Part shown: piece after piece, positions 1 through 9,397 of the stretch | Position numbering within the stretch: position 1 is the first letter of the stretch | Layout of the letters: the number at the start of each line of letters is the position of its first letter | Origin: Epithemia pelagica | Taxonomy: Eukaryota > Bacillariophyta > Bacillariophyceae > Surirellales > Surirellaceae | Direction: 5' to 3' | NCBI GenBank assembly: GCA_946965045.2 | Contig: OX337242.1 | Span: forward strand, 2,790,001-2,854,000 | DNA: 64,000 nt | Made by a program: the position numbers and the translations under genes | The notes under the pieces: model-generated | Seen by the model: only the letters and a program-made list of their open reading frames with translations | Told to the model about the DNA's origin: nothing | Databases searched by the model: none

Positions 1-984
1 GCTGCTGGTTTCGTTGTGAAGGTGATTGTGAAGGTGATCCATACCACCACCACCCGGCAGGTGGAATCGACCTGACGACGATGAGGACGACGATGCGGTG
101 GATCCGGCCAGACTGGTACCCGTGGCACTGCTTGTGGTGGACCAGGTGGTACTGGTCGTATGCGAGGCCACCGACACGACCGAAGAGGATTGCAAACTGG
201 TAAAGGAGGCCGAGGGGGACAGGGGTGGCAGCGACGAATACGAGGGACAGGGCGATGCCAAGAGCAGCGACATGCTGGCAGTGTGTCGATCGGCAGCCGA
301 CCAACTTTGATGATGTTGATGCTCTTGTTCTTCGTCTTGTGTAGATGGCACAGACTTGCTGGTCTTTTTCTTCTTTGTTTTGGTCTTGAGACCCTTTGGT
401 TTGGTAGTAGTCTTCTTCATCGACCCTGATTCCAGAGTGCTCTTTTCGGATTTCTTCTTTTTCTTCTTCTTCTTTTCCTGTTTCTTCTCGACGCTATTGT
501 TCGTTGGAACCTTGAAGGATTTCTTTGCTTTGGGGTCCTTTTTCGGAATGTTGTTGTTGTTGTTGTTGCTGCTCTCGGATTGGAGGTCCTTCTTTTTGGT
601 CTTTTTCGGTTTGGTACTAGTACTTCTCGTAGTACAATCACTCATTTTGTGATATGCTGCTGTATCATCCTCATGATTGGGAAGCATGGGAGGTGGAGCA
701 AAATCGGCAATGGAAGCGCGTCGTGGTCGTCGTGGTGGAACCACCAATGGCAATTGGGTCGAGGCAGTGTGGTGATTGTGGTTGTGATTGTGATTGGGAG
801 GATGCTGCAAGTGTTGCATCGAAGACGAGCGAGGAACGGACAAGGGCCGATCGTGTTTGGTGGTTTTGCGAGAAACAGTGGTCCCCCATCGATCCTCCGG
901 GACACTCTTGGTTTTCCTAGTTCCACTTTGATGGTCATGGCTGCGGCTCCGCCACGAGGCTTGTCGTTGAAACAGACTCTTCAT
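1..984 (-). CDS. Low-complexity hypothetical protein, 3' end beyond the window
   Basis: A reading frame on the minus strand is open from an ATG at 984 to the left edge, about 328 codons without a stop. An in-frame stop lies upstream at 1105-1107, and no other in-frame ATG lies between. The protein begins MKSLFQRQASW. It has a His/Asn run near residue 70, a Lys-rich stretch with KKKKKKKSEKS around residue 175, and a second Lys-rich block (KTKTKKKKTSK). After that it is Ser/Thr-rich (SVVSVASHTTSTTWSTT). No catalytic domain is visible. The basic blocks could be nuclear localisation signals. A second frame beginning with ATG at 1252 overlaps the start and could be an upstream exon, but no splice pair is evident. 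Function unknown. Confidence 0.5.
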   Translation of the reverse strand, partial: MKSLFQRQASWRSRSHDHQSGTRKTKSVPEDRWGTTVSRKTTKHDRPLSVPRSSSMQHLQHPPNHNHNHNHHTASTQLPLVVPPRRPRRASIADFAPPPMLPNHEDDTAAYHKMSDCTTRSTSTKPKKTKKKDLQSESSNNNNNNIPKKDPKAKKSFKVPTNNSVEKKQEKKKKKKKKSEKSTLESGSMKKTTTKPKGLKTKTKKKKTSKSVPSTQDEEQEHQHHQSWSAADRHTASMSLLLASPCPSYSSLPPLSPSASFTSLQSSSVVSVASHTTSTTWSTTSSATGTSLAGSTASSSSSSSGRFHLPGGGGMDHLHNHLHNETSS

Positions 985-1622
985 GGTTGGGAGTTGCTTC
1001 GATTTCTTTGTGGATTCGTTTCTTGTTGTTGTTGTTGCTGTTGTTTGGTTGTGTGGCGTTTCCCCTCTCTCTCTCCCCAACGAATACTGCGCAACTCGCA
1101 ACGATCACACTTGTTTGGCCTTGTTGTGGTTGTTCTTGGGTGGGAGTTGTGGTGGAGGAGGATAAAGGCTGTGTCGTGGTGGGTTCTTGTTCTTGTTTGG
1201 TTTGTCCGACGAATCTTTTAAATACGATATGGCGTAGATCCTGCTCGGACACGCACTAAACTACACTTGGTAGGGCTCTTGTATTTCAGTTGGTAGGGCA
1301 TACTGTGGAGAGAATGAGCAGAATGTTGCTCCACGGCTATTCCCCAACCAGTGTATTCAAGGGCCTACAAGAAATAAGAAACCCAACCAATCTTGGAGGG
1401 TGGCCATCGAAGATGCTGGGTAAGGTTTGACTATAGCCCTATGGAGGAGGACCAAGAAAGAATCGATCGATACTCGTTAGGCCAATTCCATTATTGGAAT
1501 CGTGCCAGCCTGCTGCAAGATAGAATAATATATCCCTTTCGTACTTCGGTATCTACTTTGCTTCCTGCTATTATACTGTGGTTTTCACGACAGGATCTAT
1601 ATATTTCTACAATAGAATACGA
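985..1622. other. Intergenic, no gene seen
   Basis: Upstream region of the leftmost gene. It contains a short (TTG)n tract near 1022-1046 and a CT-rich stretch near 1064-1077. No convincing coding frame, RNA gene or long repeat is visible. Confidence 0.4.
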
Positions 1623-2033
1623 CAGGGTGGCCGCCTCTAATTATACTTGACATTTTAGAGCCATTCTAAGAGTATCTAGTTATATTATACCTGCGATTTC
1701 AAACTCTAAAACTCTTTAGAGTGCTATCCCGTAACACCAATGGAGCCCAATAAGGTGAAAACCTTAACCCTAGAGGATATCAAACAACATCAATGACAAG
1801 AATGACGGTAAAATGCAAGGTCTCATTCAATGAGGCTCTGACACCAAAACAACAACAATAAGAAGAGATAAAGGATGCAGTTTCCGACTGTCATGGCAGC
1901 ATTTCACTTACATGAACAAAAAATGAGACACCATGGTCGTAGACTCGCTAAAAGGTATAATTATACTCTAAAACGTATAATTTTACTTATACTTCGAAGC
2001 AAAATCCCTTAGACCCTCTAAACGGCCACCCTG
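1623..2033. mobile_element. Non-autonomous DNA transposon (MITE-like) with 7-bp target duplication
   Basis: The segment starts with CAGGGTGGCCG (1623-1633) and ends with the exact reverse complement CGGCCACCCTG (2023-2033). It is flanked on both sides by AATACGA (1616-1622 and 2034-2040), a perfect 7-bp target-site duplication. The 411-bp interior is AT-rich and has short palindromes such as ACTCTAAAACTCTTTAGAGT and repeated TATAATTATAC motifs, but no coding frame. Subterminal similarity continues imperfectly beyond the 11-bp inverted repeat. The superfamily is uncertain: CAGGG ends recall hAT, but the duplication is 7 rather than 8 bp. Confidence 0.75.
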
Positions 2034-2472
2034 AATACGAGGGGGTACTTGTAGTAGCACTGGGATGCCGCCATCTAGGATCTACCAAGTTTCTCTCAAG
2101 GGCAAGGATATTATGGACTGTAGACTTGTATTCAGCCCTACCAAGTAGAGATTAGTCCTTGTCCGATTCGCACCACTCGTGTAGATGGGCCCGTGCAGTC
2201 CTGCGCCCCCTTGTTGTATGTGGATTTTGGGGGAGAGAGGAGGGGGACCACGAGAACAACGAAAAAAAAACTCCACAGATACTCCAAGGCCATGATCAGG
2301 ACACACGCAAGGAGAGCGCCATGCGGTCGAGAGAGAGAGGGATTCCAGGAAACTAGCTACTAGGAGAGGCGAATGCCATTGGGTTGGTTGGCGGTGATTC
2401 CATCCTTACTGGAATATATATAAAAAAAAGGACTCTACGAATTTGGTACACCACACACACACGTCCAAGAAC
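2034..2472. other. Intergenic with TATA-like tract
   Basis: No convincing gene. An AT tract (ATATATATAAAAAAAA, about 2413-2428) lies 45-60 bp before the ATG at 2473 and could be a core promoter for the doubtful reading frame there. Confidence 0.3.
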
Positions 2473-2986
2473 ATGGCCACCACAGTTGAAGCGCTGGACC
2501 CAATCCTGTCAAATCTACGTTATGCGAAAGTGACCGAGTGGGTGTTCCTCGTCGTCCAAAAGAGAGGAGGACGAGGAGGAACCGAATGGGCATACGATCC
2601 TGTCCATATCCGGACAATGAGAAGAGACATACCCTCTCCAGAAAGGAACCATGCGTACCCCACAACAAGAGAACCACCACCTGGAACGGCACACTATAGT
2701 TGTACACAACAATGTGATGGAAGTTTTGTTGGTGGTGCGCAAGGAGGGAGAGATTCTCAACGTGCTTGGTGGTGTACTCGGTAGCTGTTCGATTCGAGCG
2801 ATTTATCCAATCATGATGTATGTCTCTCCGTTCTGTCTTGTACCGCGACCACGAATTGTGTATCGGCATTCTTCTCATGATAGATGGGGAACGGATACAA
2901 CAGGGTCGGTTGTGGGATCCTTCGCTGATGAGGTGTTCTCCGACGATCCGCCCATTCTAGAATGTAGAGGAAAGGTGGTAGCGTGA
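2473..2986 (+). pseudogene. Doubtful hypothetical reading frame, frame-shifted
   Basis: An ATG at 2473 opens a ~100-codon frame beginning MATTVEALDPILSN that runs to 2784. A second frame (2651-2986) overlaps it and looks protein-like in its later part (MEVLLVVRKEGEILNVLGG). Joining them needs a frame change or a small intron, and no clear GT-AG pair could be fixed. A TATA-like tract lies upstream. The stretch ends just before the 3' end of the convergent long gene at 3008. No family is recognised. It may be a decayed gene or chance open frames. Confidence 0.22.
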
Positions 2987-3007
2987 CACAAGCCTGAAAT
3001 TCCATCC

Positions 3008-6000
3008 TTACACATCTCCTCCTTTCCGTAAGAAGGAGGATGGACTGTTGCGAGAAGTATTGTTGGAAGGATTCCCTGTGGCACTCGGGGGTCGTGATGG
3101 ATGGGATCTTCGTCGGGGTGCAACTTCTGCAGTTCCAGACTGTGGTGGATTGGTATCTTGTTGTTGTTGTTGCTGCTGCTGTTGCATCATTAATGCTTGG
3201 TTGACTTCTTTCAAGGTTTGCAGTTGCATTTCCTTGGCTTGCACATACTCGGTCAATTCGCTCAACAATCGTTCCAACTCTGCCGTACGTTGTTGCAGGG
3301 ATTGCGCCGTTGCAGGATTCTCGGCCACTGCATTTGAGGACGCCGATGAGGACACGGACAAGGCCGAAGCTACAGCGGCAGTGATGCGTCTCCGTCGCGT
3401 ACGTGGAGTTGGTTGTGGAGGAAGAGGAGGAGCGGTAGTCCCATTCGTACTCGTAGTACTACTGGTCGGACCACCAGATGCCGTGTGGCTCGCAGACGCA
3501 TATTCGGCCGCTCGATATCGGTCCAGTTCCAACAACGCCTTGCGCTTTTGGTCACGCAACAAGGACACTTCTTGTTGTCGTGCTTCATCATTGGCGACCA
3601 AGGCCACCACTTGTTGAACCGTGAGACGTCCATTGCGGCACACGACTTGAATCTCCTTGGCCAGGCTTTCACCCTTTTGTTTGTAACTGTTGCGTTCGGC
3701 TTTGAGTTTTTGGATTTGAAACTGTTGTGCCTCTACTTCGGATCGACACGCTTGGAGACGGTCTTGCGCTTCTTTCAACTGGGTGGACCGCTGCGACAGA
3801 GTTTGTGACAGTGTCTGCGCGTGAGCTTCTTGTTCTTGCACTTGTTGTTGGGTGCGACGAATTTGCTCTTGGAAATCTTCGTGTCGTTTCAAGGCCTCGT
3901 CCAACTGTGCCTGTAAACGGTCCTGCTGCGATACTTGTTTTTGCAATTCCGTGTAGGAAGCTTGTAGTTCTGTCATGGCCGACAATTTGCTTTCACGGGC
4001 ATCAATACCCGCTTGCAGAACAGCCTTGTCATTTTGCAAGGTCTTGATTGTCTTTTCCATATCGCGTAGTTGTCCCGTTTGGTCTTGCACTTGTTGTTGC
4101 AATCCTTGTAGAGAGGCCAATTGGGTATCGCGCTCCACGACTTGGGTCTCCAGGGTGGACTTTTCTTGTTGCAAGGTGGCAATGGTGGCGTGACATTGAT
4201 TGGTTTTTTCACGTTGCACCAGGATTTGTTGTTCCAAAATTTGGGCCTGCGATGCCTTGTCCTTTTTCAATCGTTGCAACAAGTCCTCTTGGGTTTCTTG
4301 TCGCTTCTCGGCCCGACGAAGCGCAGTTTTGGTCTCCTGCCACGACACTTTGGCAGTTTGCAATTCGTGTCGTGTCCGTTCGTGATCGGCTTGTTCTTGT
4401 TCCAGTTCGTGCATCCATTTGGTTTCCTTTTGGGACAAGCAAGACTGCAAAGCATGCACTTGTTGTTCCAATTCCGCAATACGATTATCCTGGTTCGCCG
4501 TAGAAGCAGCTTCATTGAGGGTAGTAGTACTAGTTGTAGTAGAAGCCGAAAGGGTGGATTTGGTAGACGCAGCAGTATGCTGTTGCGCAGTAGTCTCTTG
4601 CTTGCTGGTCGTGACTGGAGGCGTTGGAGGTCTTGGTGGAAGGTGCCGTTGCGACGGCGATTCATTCGGCCGAAATGGTGTGGACAAGAGAGTTTGCAAA
4701 GTGATGGTGTTGTGATCCGTCGTGGTGCTATCATGTTTTGGAGTGGGGCTGGTCTGATTGGATTCCTTCGGTACATTACCCAAACCAGGAGATTGCAATG
4801 ACGACAAGGATGCCACTTGTGGAAACAAGAGCGACGTGGGTTGCAATACTTCACGGGGTTCGGAATCCTGGTGGTGATTCAGCATCCCCAGGGCCAACAA
4901 GAAGGATTCCCGACTCGTACGATGGGTCCCCACACCAGCCGACAAGCACAATTGATAGGAACCGTCACCCAACAAAGACGAGTTGTCGTCTTGCGGCGAC
5001 GATTGGTGGTGGTCACACAGGGCTTGCAAGAGAAGAGGCAATTCCGACACGGATTTTTTCTCATCAAAGACGAGGACCAATTGTTTCGATTGTTGATAAT
5101 CCACCATGGTGGCCGTGACCTGGGGAATGGGTCCCTCGGGTGTCAAGTTTTCCATCACGACTGTCGCAGCACCCGCCGCAGGAGCGGCTGAGCTCGTTTT
5201 GTTGGTGCTTGTTTTGGCCACTTGATAAATTGAGACACCGGCACAGGTACTTGTGGGTTGGGTTCGTCGCGACGGGGAACCACGCGAGGGCGAAGCAGTC
5301 GACGACGACGATCGTCGCCACAAGGAGGGGGACAAGGACAAGGGTGATGCTGATGATGATGATATGACGGATGTGGATTCGACCGAGGGAGTCACGGCAC
5401 GTGGTGTGGAACTGGGTTCGGCTCCTCCATCGGCCTTGGAGGAGGGTGACGACGGGTCCTGTGGCATTGGTTTCTCGTTGTCATTGGTGGTGTTGCTGTC
5501 GTTGTTTGGTTCCTTCTCCTCCTTCTCCTCCTCGGGTGGTGATTGTCGTTGTGGTGGTTGTTGGATGGGACACAATTGAATGCGAAATTCCCGTCCTTGC
5601 GCCTTGCCACACCCGACCCATCCTCCAAACCACAAGTGATTGTTGGTGGTAGTGGTGGCTGGATTGGTAGTGCTGTGATGAACAGCTGCCGTCACGGCTC
5701 GTTGGGCTCCTTGAAACAAGGTGGAACAGGCCGAAACCACGGACTGGGTTTCCAAGCAAAGAACACGACGACGAGGACAAGGTGGTTGTTGTTGATGGGA
5801 GGATGTTGGAGTGGTACTACCATCATCCGGGTCGTCCTCGGTGGCGGGCGGTACCAGGACTCGACATTGTAGCCGGTAGCCAATTTCCAAGGCCGTGGGT
5901 TGAAGGGAGGATAACGTGGCATTGGGCAATCGGATCCATTCATCGTGATCCTCCGGTTTGCATGGCGATAGAGAGGCAGAAGTCTGGTCGCCCGTGGGTT

Positions 6001-7450
6001 GGATAGGTTCGTTGGACTGCGATTGTGGGCATGGTGGTGGTTGTTTGTACCATTGAAAGGAGGTACCCGGTGGAAACACCACGACTGATGTCGTGGTGGT
6101 GGTACTTGTCGTGTTGATAGGTCGCACATGAACCACACTGGTATTGGTCACCTTGGATTCCGAATGGCGTCGATGGCTGTTATTGTTATTGCGTTTGTGA
6201 TGGTTTTGGGTCGTGGTATCGCACGACACCCAGGTTCCGACGGACGTTTGCATAAACAAGCCGTACTCGGGGGGTGGTTCAGTACGGCTCGTGTCATTCG
6301 GATGGTGGTGCTTGTTGTTGGGAGTGGAGCTCGTAGTGGCTGTAGTAGGAGTATTCGACGTATTCCATCGTGAGGTGGCCAACGCGACGGACGAGGACGT
6401 TTCCGTCGCCCATTGTGTCGCTGTTTCTGTGGCTGTGGCTTGAAATCGACTGGCCCACGAGACCCAGGACGACGAAACCACTGTCGTGTTGTTGTGGTTG
6501 TGGTTGGTGGTGGGTTTGGTGGTGATGGTGTTGGAGGATGGAGGCTGTGTCGTGGTGGGTTCCGGTTGTTCAGGTTTGGTTTGCGGTTGTTCCTCGTTTG
6601 GTTCTGTTTGTTGTTGTTCCTCTTCGGGTTCTTGCTTCTTTTCGTCGTCGTCGACCAACGCCGCATTCAAGGAGGACGAGCGTTGGTGAGTCCTGGGTGG
6701 TTCCAGGAGAATCGTGGTGGACGACAAGGATGGAACCAACGAGTTGTCGTCCTTCTCTTGGTCATTCACCTCTTTCTTGGTTGACTGTGGTGGTACTAAT
6801 GATTCCTCCAGTGTGCCAGTCTCGTTGTTCTGGTCGTCGATCTTGTCGTCCTTTTGTGGTGTGGAAGGAACGGGCAATGATGGTTCTAGTGGTTGTGGTT
6901 GCTCTTGTTGTTGAGTGGGTACTGGTGGTTCAAAGTGCAAGGTCAAGGGCGGTGTTGCCTGTCGCAACCAGGCCAAAATGTCGCCAAAGTCCCAGTCCCT
7001 GACATTTTGCCACTCCTTTGTGTTTTGGTTGTTGTTGTCATTGCCCGTACAAGCACTGGCACAGTGCAATAATCGAGACTGTGCTGGAACCACAAGGACT
7101 CTGTTGTTGTTGATGTCGTCCTGGTCGTCCGGTTGCGGCAAGGTGTCGAGCACCACTTGCGCACCCGTGGCGTGTTCGTCGCACCAGGGCGTCAAGACCA
7201 AACGAGTTTGCAAGGCCGAAAATGTGTCAAACTGGACTGTTTGCAGGTCAGTGTGATTGCCGTGGTGGTCGTTGTCCTGTTCGTCGTCGTCGTCATTTGG
7301 CGGGTGGGTGGTCCTTGTCGTTGTCGTGGTGGGAAGGACCGCCGTCGCACTGTCTGGTTCTGGTGGTGGTGGTTGGTGTGAAGGGCCTTGTTCTGCTTCT
7401 TCTTCCTCTTTGGTGGTCGCTGTCGTCGTCGAAATTGTGCTGCTTGCCAT
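3008..7450 (-). CDS. Large coiled-coil protein with A9/AIR9-like and PDZ-like segments
   Basis: About 1480 aa from an ATG at 7450. The frame stays open upstream to 7816 but then overlaps the divergent gene, so the internal ATG (MASSTISTTTATT) is preferred. In order: a compact N-terminal segment (about 70-177) ending in PLTLHF, as in a PDZ-like fold. Then a Gln/Pro/Thr-rich linker. Then a region at about 390-530 with FQWYK and LEIGYRLQCRV, resembling the A9 beta-domain of plant AIR9. Then a Ser/Pro-rich linker, a folded patch near 777-813 (VFDEKKSVSELPLLLQAL), a long heptad coiled coil (about 987-1315), a second short coil (about 1388-1420) and a polyGln run. It is probably a cytoskeletal or trafficking scaffold, which is inference. 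No enzyme motif is seen. Confidence 0.7.
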   Translation of the reverse strand: MASSTISTTTATTKEEEEAEQGPSHQPPPPEPDSATAVLPTTTTTRTTHPPNDDDDEQDNDHHGNHTDLQTVQFDTFSALQTRLVLTPWCDEHATGAQVVLDTLPQPDDQDDINNNRVLVVPAQSRLLHCASACTGNDNNNQNTKEWQNVRDWDFGDILAWLRQATPPLTLHFEPPVPTQQQEQPQPLEPSLPVPSTPQKDDKIDDQNNETGTLEESLVPPQSTKKEVNDQEKDDNSLVPSLSSTTILLEPPRTHQRSSSLNAALVDDDEKKQEPEEEQQQTEPNEEQPQTKPEQPEPTTTQPPSSNTITTKPTTNHNHNNTTVVSSSWVSWASRFQATATETATQWATETSSSVALATSRWNTSNTPTTATTSSTPNNKHHHPNDTSRTEPPPEYGLFMQTSVGTWVSCDTTTQNHHKRNNNNSHRRHSESKVTNTSVVHVRPINTTSTTTTTSVVVFPPGTSFQWYKQPPPCPQSQSNEPIQPTGDQTSASLSPCKPEDHDEWIRLPNATLSSLQPTALEIGYRLQCRVLVPPATEDDPDDGSTTPTSSHQQQPPCPRRRVLCLETQSVVSACSTLFQGAQRAVTAAVHHSTTNPATTTTNNHLWFGGWVGCGKAQGREFRIQLCPIQQPPQRQSPPEEEKEEKEPNNDSNTTNDNEKPMPQDPSSPSSKADGGAEPSSTPRAVTPSVESTSVISSSSASPLSLSPSLWRRSSSSTASPSRGSPSRRTQPTSTCAGVSIYQVAKTSTNKTSSAAPAAGAATVVMENLTPEGPIPQVTATMVDYQQSKQLVLVFDEKKSVSELPLLLQALCDHHQSSPQDDNSSLLGDGSYQLCLSAGVGTHRTSRESFLLALGMLNHHQDSEPREVLQPTSLLFPQVASLSSLQSPGLGNVPKESNQTSPTPKHDSTTTDHNTITLQTLLSTPFRPNESPSQRHLPPRPPTPPVTTSKQETTAQQHTAASTKSTLSASTTTSTTTLNEAASTANQDNRIAELEQQVHALQSCLSQKETKWMHELEQEQADHERTRHELQTAKVSWQETKTALRRAEKRQETQEDLLQRLKKDKASQAQILEQQILVQREKTNQCHATIATLQQEKSTLETQVVERDTQLASLQGLQQQVQDQTGQLRDMEKTIKTLQNDKAVLQAGIDARESKLSAMTELQASYTELQKQVSQQDRLQAQLDEALKRHEDFQEQIRRTQQQVQEQEAHAQTLSQTLSQRSTQLKEAQDRLQACRSEVEAQQFQIQKLKAERNSYKQKGESLAKEIQVVCRNGRLTVQQVVALVANDEARQQEVSLLRDQKRKALLELDRYRAAEYASASHTASGGPTSSTTSTNGTTAPPLPPQPTPRTRRRRITAAVASALSVSSSASSNAVAENPATAQSLQQRTAELERLLSELTEYVQAKEMQLQTLKEVNQALMMQQQQQQQQQDTNPPQSGTAEVAPRRRSHPSRPPSATGNPSNNTSRNSPSSFLRKGGDV

Positions 7451-7795
7451 TCTTGTTCGTCGTTTTCCTCGTCTTGTTGTGTTTGGGGTTGTGTTGTAGA
7501 TAGTTCCTGGAACAACACGGTCCTTGTCTCTCGTCGGTTGGTTGCTTCTTTGTTTGGTTTGGGCCGTGCGGTACGTCCATGACGGACCGACCGGCGTGAG
7601 CGAGTGCCGAGTTTTGTATGGGCGAGCGTCGGGGTTCGCCAGATTTGCGCACCGCACGTGGGTCGCGCGTATCGTGGATTCAGTCTTGTATCGTCGCATT
7701 GCATCCACGACCCACGACTGCGCCGGTGCGCACTCGTTTTGTTCGCGAGGACAATCATTTTTGTGCCAACAAGAAGCCGACACAAGAAAAGAAGA
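7451..7795. promoter_or_regulatory. Divergent intergenic region, probable bidirectional promoter
   Basis: 345 bp separate the chosen start of the long minus-strand gene (7450) from the plus-strand start (7796). Both frames are open into this region, so either gene could start earlier. No TATA box stands out. Confidence 0.4.
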
Positions 7796-9397
7796 ATGCC
7801 TCGACCGTCCCATCATCGTCCTGGTCCTCCGCCGCCACCATCCTCCTCCTTCTTATCCTCCCGGTCTCTTCGCAAGGAGGAGGATGAAAGTCCGTCCCAT
7901 CGACCGCCGCACCACGAACAGCATGGTCTGTGGCATTGGGTATGGCATGCCACGTGTCACGATTGTTGTTACTGGGGCCCTCCACCGCATCTACGGCGTC
8001 TTCCCCCGCACTTGCGACCGGACCGGGTGTCGTGGCACTTGTACGTGACTGTTGTTTTGACCAAATTGTTGTTGGAAGTCTGTGGTGCGGCTGGTGCCGT
8101 CTGGGGCTTTGCCGAAGTGATCAATTGGCGCGATTCTCCCACGGGCCACGCGGCTACGGTCGTGCGCGGGTGCAGTGTGGCCACGGCCGTTGTGTTTGCC
8201 GTGCGGTGGTATTGGCATGTCAAACACTTTTGGCAACATGGTTACGACTTTCCCTATGTCAAGCGACATCATCGACGCTCCCATTGGATGCATGGCACAC
8301 AGGTGCGTTTCATTTTTTGTTTGTTTGGTTTTTGGTTGGTTTTCCAATCCAAACCGCAACGCTGCTATTCGACACACACAAAGGAGACGAGTTCCAATAG
8401 TCCTGGCTCACCAACAAGACTGCATCTTTTGTTGGCTCGTTGTTCTTGTGTTGCTTCTTCTTGTGTTCTCCTGGTTTCTGGTTTGGTTCTCTTCCATTCC
8501 GGTGGTTGTTCCAATACACACACACATGTGTGTGTGTGTCACTCTCTCTACTACCCTACGATACTACTCTACACTACCATACAGGTGTTTGCGGCCAAGT
8601 GTTTGTTGCAAGTGTGGGGTGCGGCGGGAGCCGTCTGGGGGGCCTCGGAAGCCCTGGGATTCCGGACCCAGGAGACACGAAATGCGTGGCAGGCGGCAGC
8701 CTGGGCCACGACGGTGGTGTTTGGTCTGCGATGGCTGGCCGAATTGTTTCGGTATTGCTTGTTGTGTCCGCGGCGTCGTCGCGACCGCAGCTCCCTGCTC
8801 CAACGCGGCCTACAAAGCGTCCAGACGGCCATTCTCCCCTGGACCGAAGTGCTCGTGACCAAATTTGTCTTGGAAGTCTGTGGTGCGGCCGGAGCCGTTT
8901 GGGGCTGTGCCGAGATTGCCACAATTCGGGATGCATCCGAGGCCAGTACGCGGCGGTGGCGGGCCCTGGCACTCGCCGTGGGCGCCGTCTTTTTGCTGCG
9001 GTGGATGGTCCAAGTCCACCACTATGCCCAGGATCAAACGGAATCGCCCCTCGTGACGGAACCGCCCCGCTTGCAACGGACCAAAACACAAGACCATTTG
9101 GAAGACGAACAAGAAGAAGACGAAGACGAACATCCGGATGACGACAACAATCCGGAGGAGGAGGAACCGCACGCAAAATCCAACAATCCTCCCAGCAACA
9201 GTGGCACTCCCTTGGCGGCCACGGCGGACGAGGAGGAGGATGACAAGGAGGAGGAGGAGGAGGAATTGGAGGACACGACCACCAAGACCACCCAAGAAGA
9301 ACATGAGTTGCAACTGGTGGAAAATTATGGGTCCACCTCCACCACCATTCGCAGTGGTAGTGATGAGGAGAATGAGGAGGAGGAGCAAGCCGTGTAA
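7796..9397 (+). CDS. Membrane protein with three GAAGAVWG repeats and acidic tail (one intron)
   Basis: The ATG at 7796 begins MPRPSHHRPGP. A probable intron (8303-8584, phase 0) splits the gene. Spliced, the protein is about 439 aa, while the unspliced frame is also open. The core holds three copies of a unit of roughly 60 residues: a hydrophobic helix with the pattern K-x-x-L-[EQ]-V-[CW]-GAAGAVWG-x-[AS]-E, a short polar loop, then a second hydrophobic helix ending in RW (AVVFAVRW, VVFGLRW, AVFLLRW). That gives about six membrane segments rich in small residues. The C-terminal ~130 residues are strongly acidic (repeated DEEEDD/EEEE) and look cytosolic and disordered. No family is recognised. 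The Gly/Ala-rich helices suggest tight packing, as in channels or carriers, but this is inference. Divergent from the long coiled-coil gene. Confidence 0.7.
   Translation: MPRPSHHRPGPPPPPSSSFLSSRSLRKEEDESPSHRPPHHEQHGLWHWVWHATCHDCCYWGPPPHLRRLPPHLRPDRVSWHLYVTVVLTKLLLEVCGAAGAVWGFAEVINWRDSPTGHAATVVRGCSVATAVVFAVRWYWHVKHFWQHGYDFPYVKRHHRRSHWMHGTQVRFIFCLFGFWLVFQSKPQRCYSTHTKETSSNSPGSPTRLHLLLARCSCVASSCVLLVSGLVLFHSGGCSNTHTHVCVCHSLYYPTILLYTTIQVFAAKCLLQVWGAAGAVWGASEALGFRTQETRNAWQAAAWATTVVFGLRWLAELFRYCLLCPRRRRDRSSLLQRGLQSVQTAILPWTEVLVTKFVLEVCGAAGAVWGCAEIATIRDASEASTRRWRALALAVGAVFLLRWMVQVHHYAQDQTESPLVTEPPRLQRTKTQDHLEDEQEEDEDEHPDDDNNPEEEEPHAKSNNPPSNSGTPLAATADEEEDDKEEEEEELEDTTTKTTQEEHELQLVENYGSTSTTIRSGSDEENEEEEQAV
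8303..8584 (+). other. Probable spliceosomal intron
   Basis: It starts GTGCGTTTC and ends ACCATACAG, with a pyrimidine-rich 3' part (CTCTCTCTACTACC). The 282-nt segment is a multiple of three, so the frame stays open even if it is retained. It contains an alternating (CA)n/(TG)n tract at about 8515-8540, unlike coding sequence. Removing it brings repeat 2 of the membrane protein into register. Confidence 0.65.

Noticed and set aside
5340-5580. Plus-strand frames opposite the long coiled-coil gene
   Set aside because: They are antisense shadows produced by Ser/Thr/Gln-rich codon runs on the minus strand.
7451-7816. N-terminal extension of the long coiled-coil gene to 7816
   Set aside because: It would overlap the first exon of the divergent gene and has biased, non-protein-like composition; an internal ATG at 7450 begins a typical low-complexity N-terminus.
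8515-8545. (CA)n/(TG)n tract as a Z-DNA regulatory element
   Set aside because: It lies within the probable intron and is too short and imperfect to claim a function.
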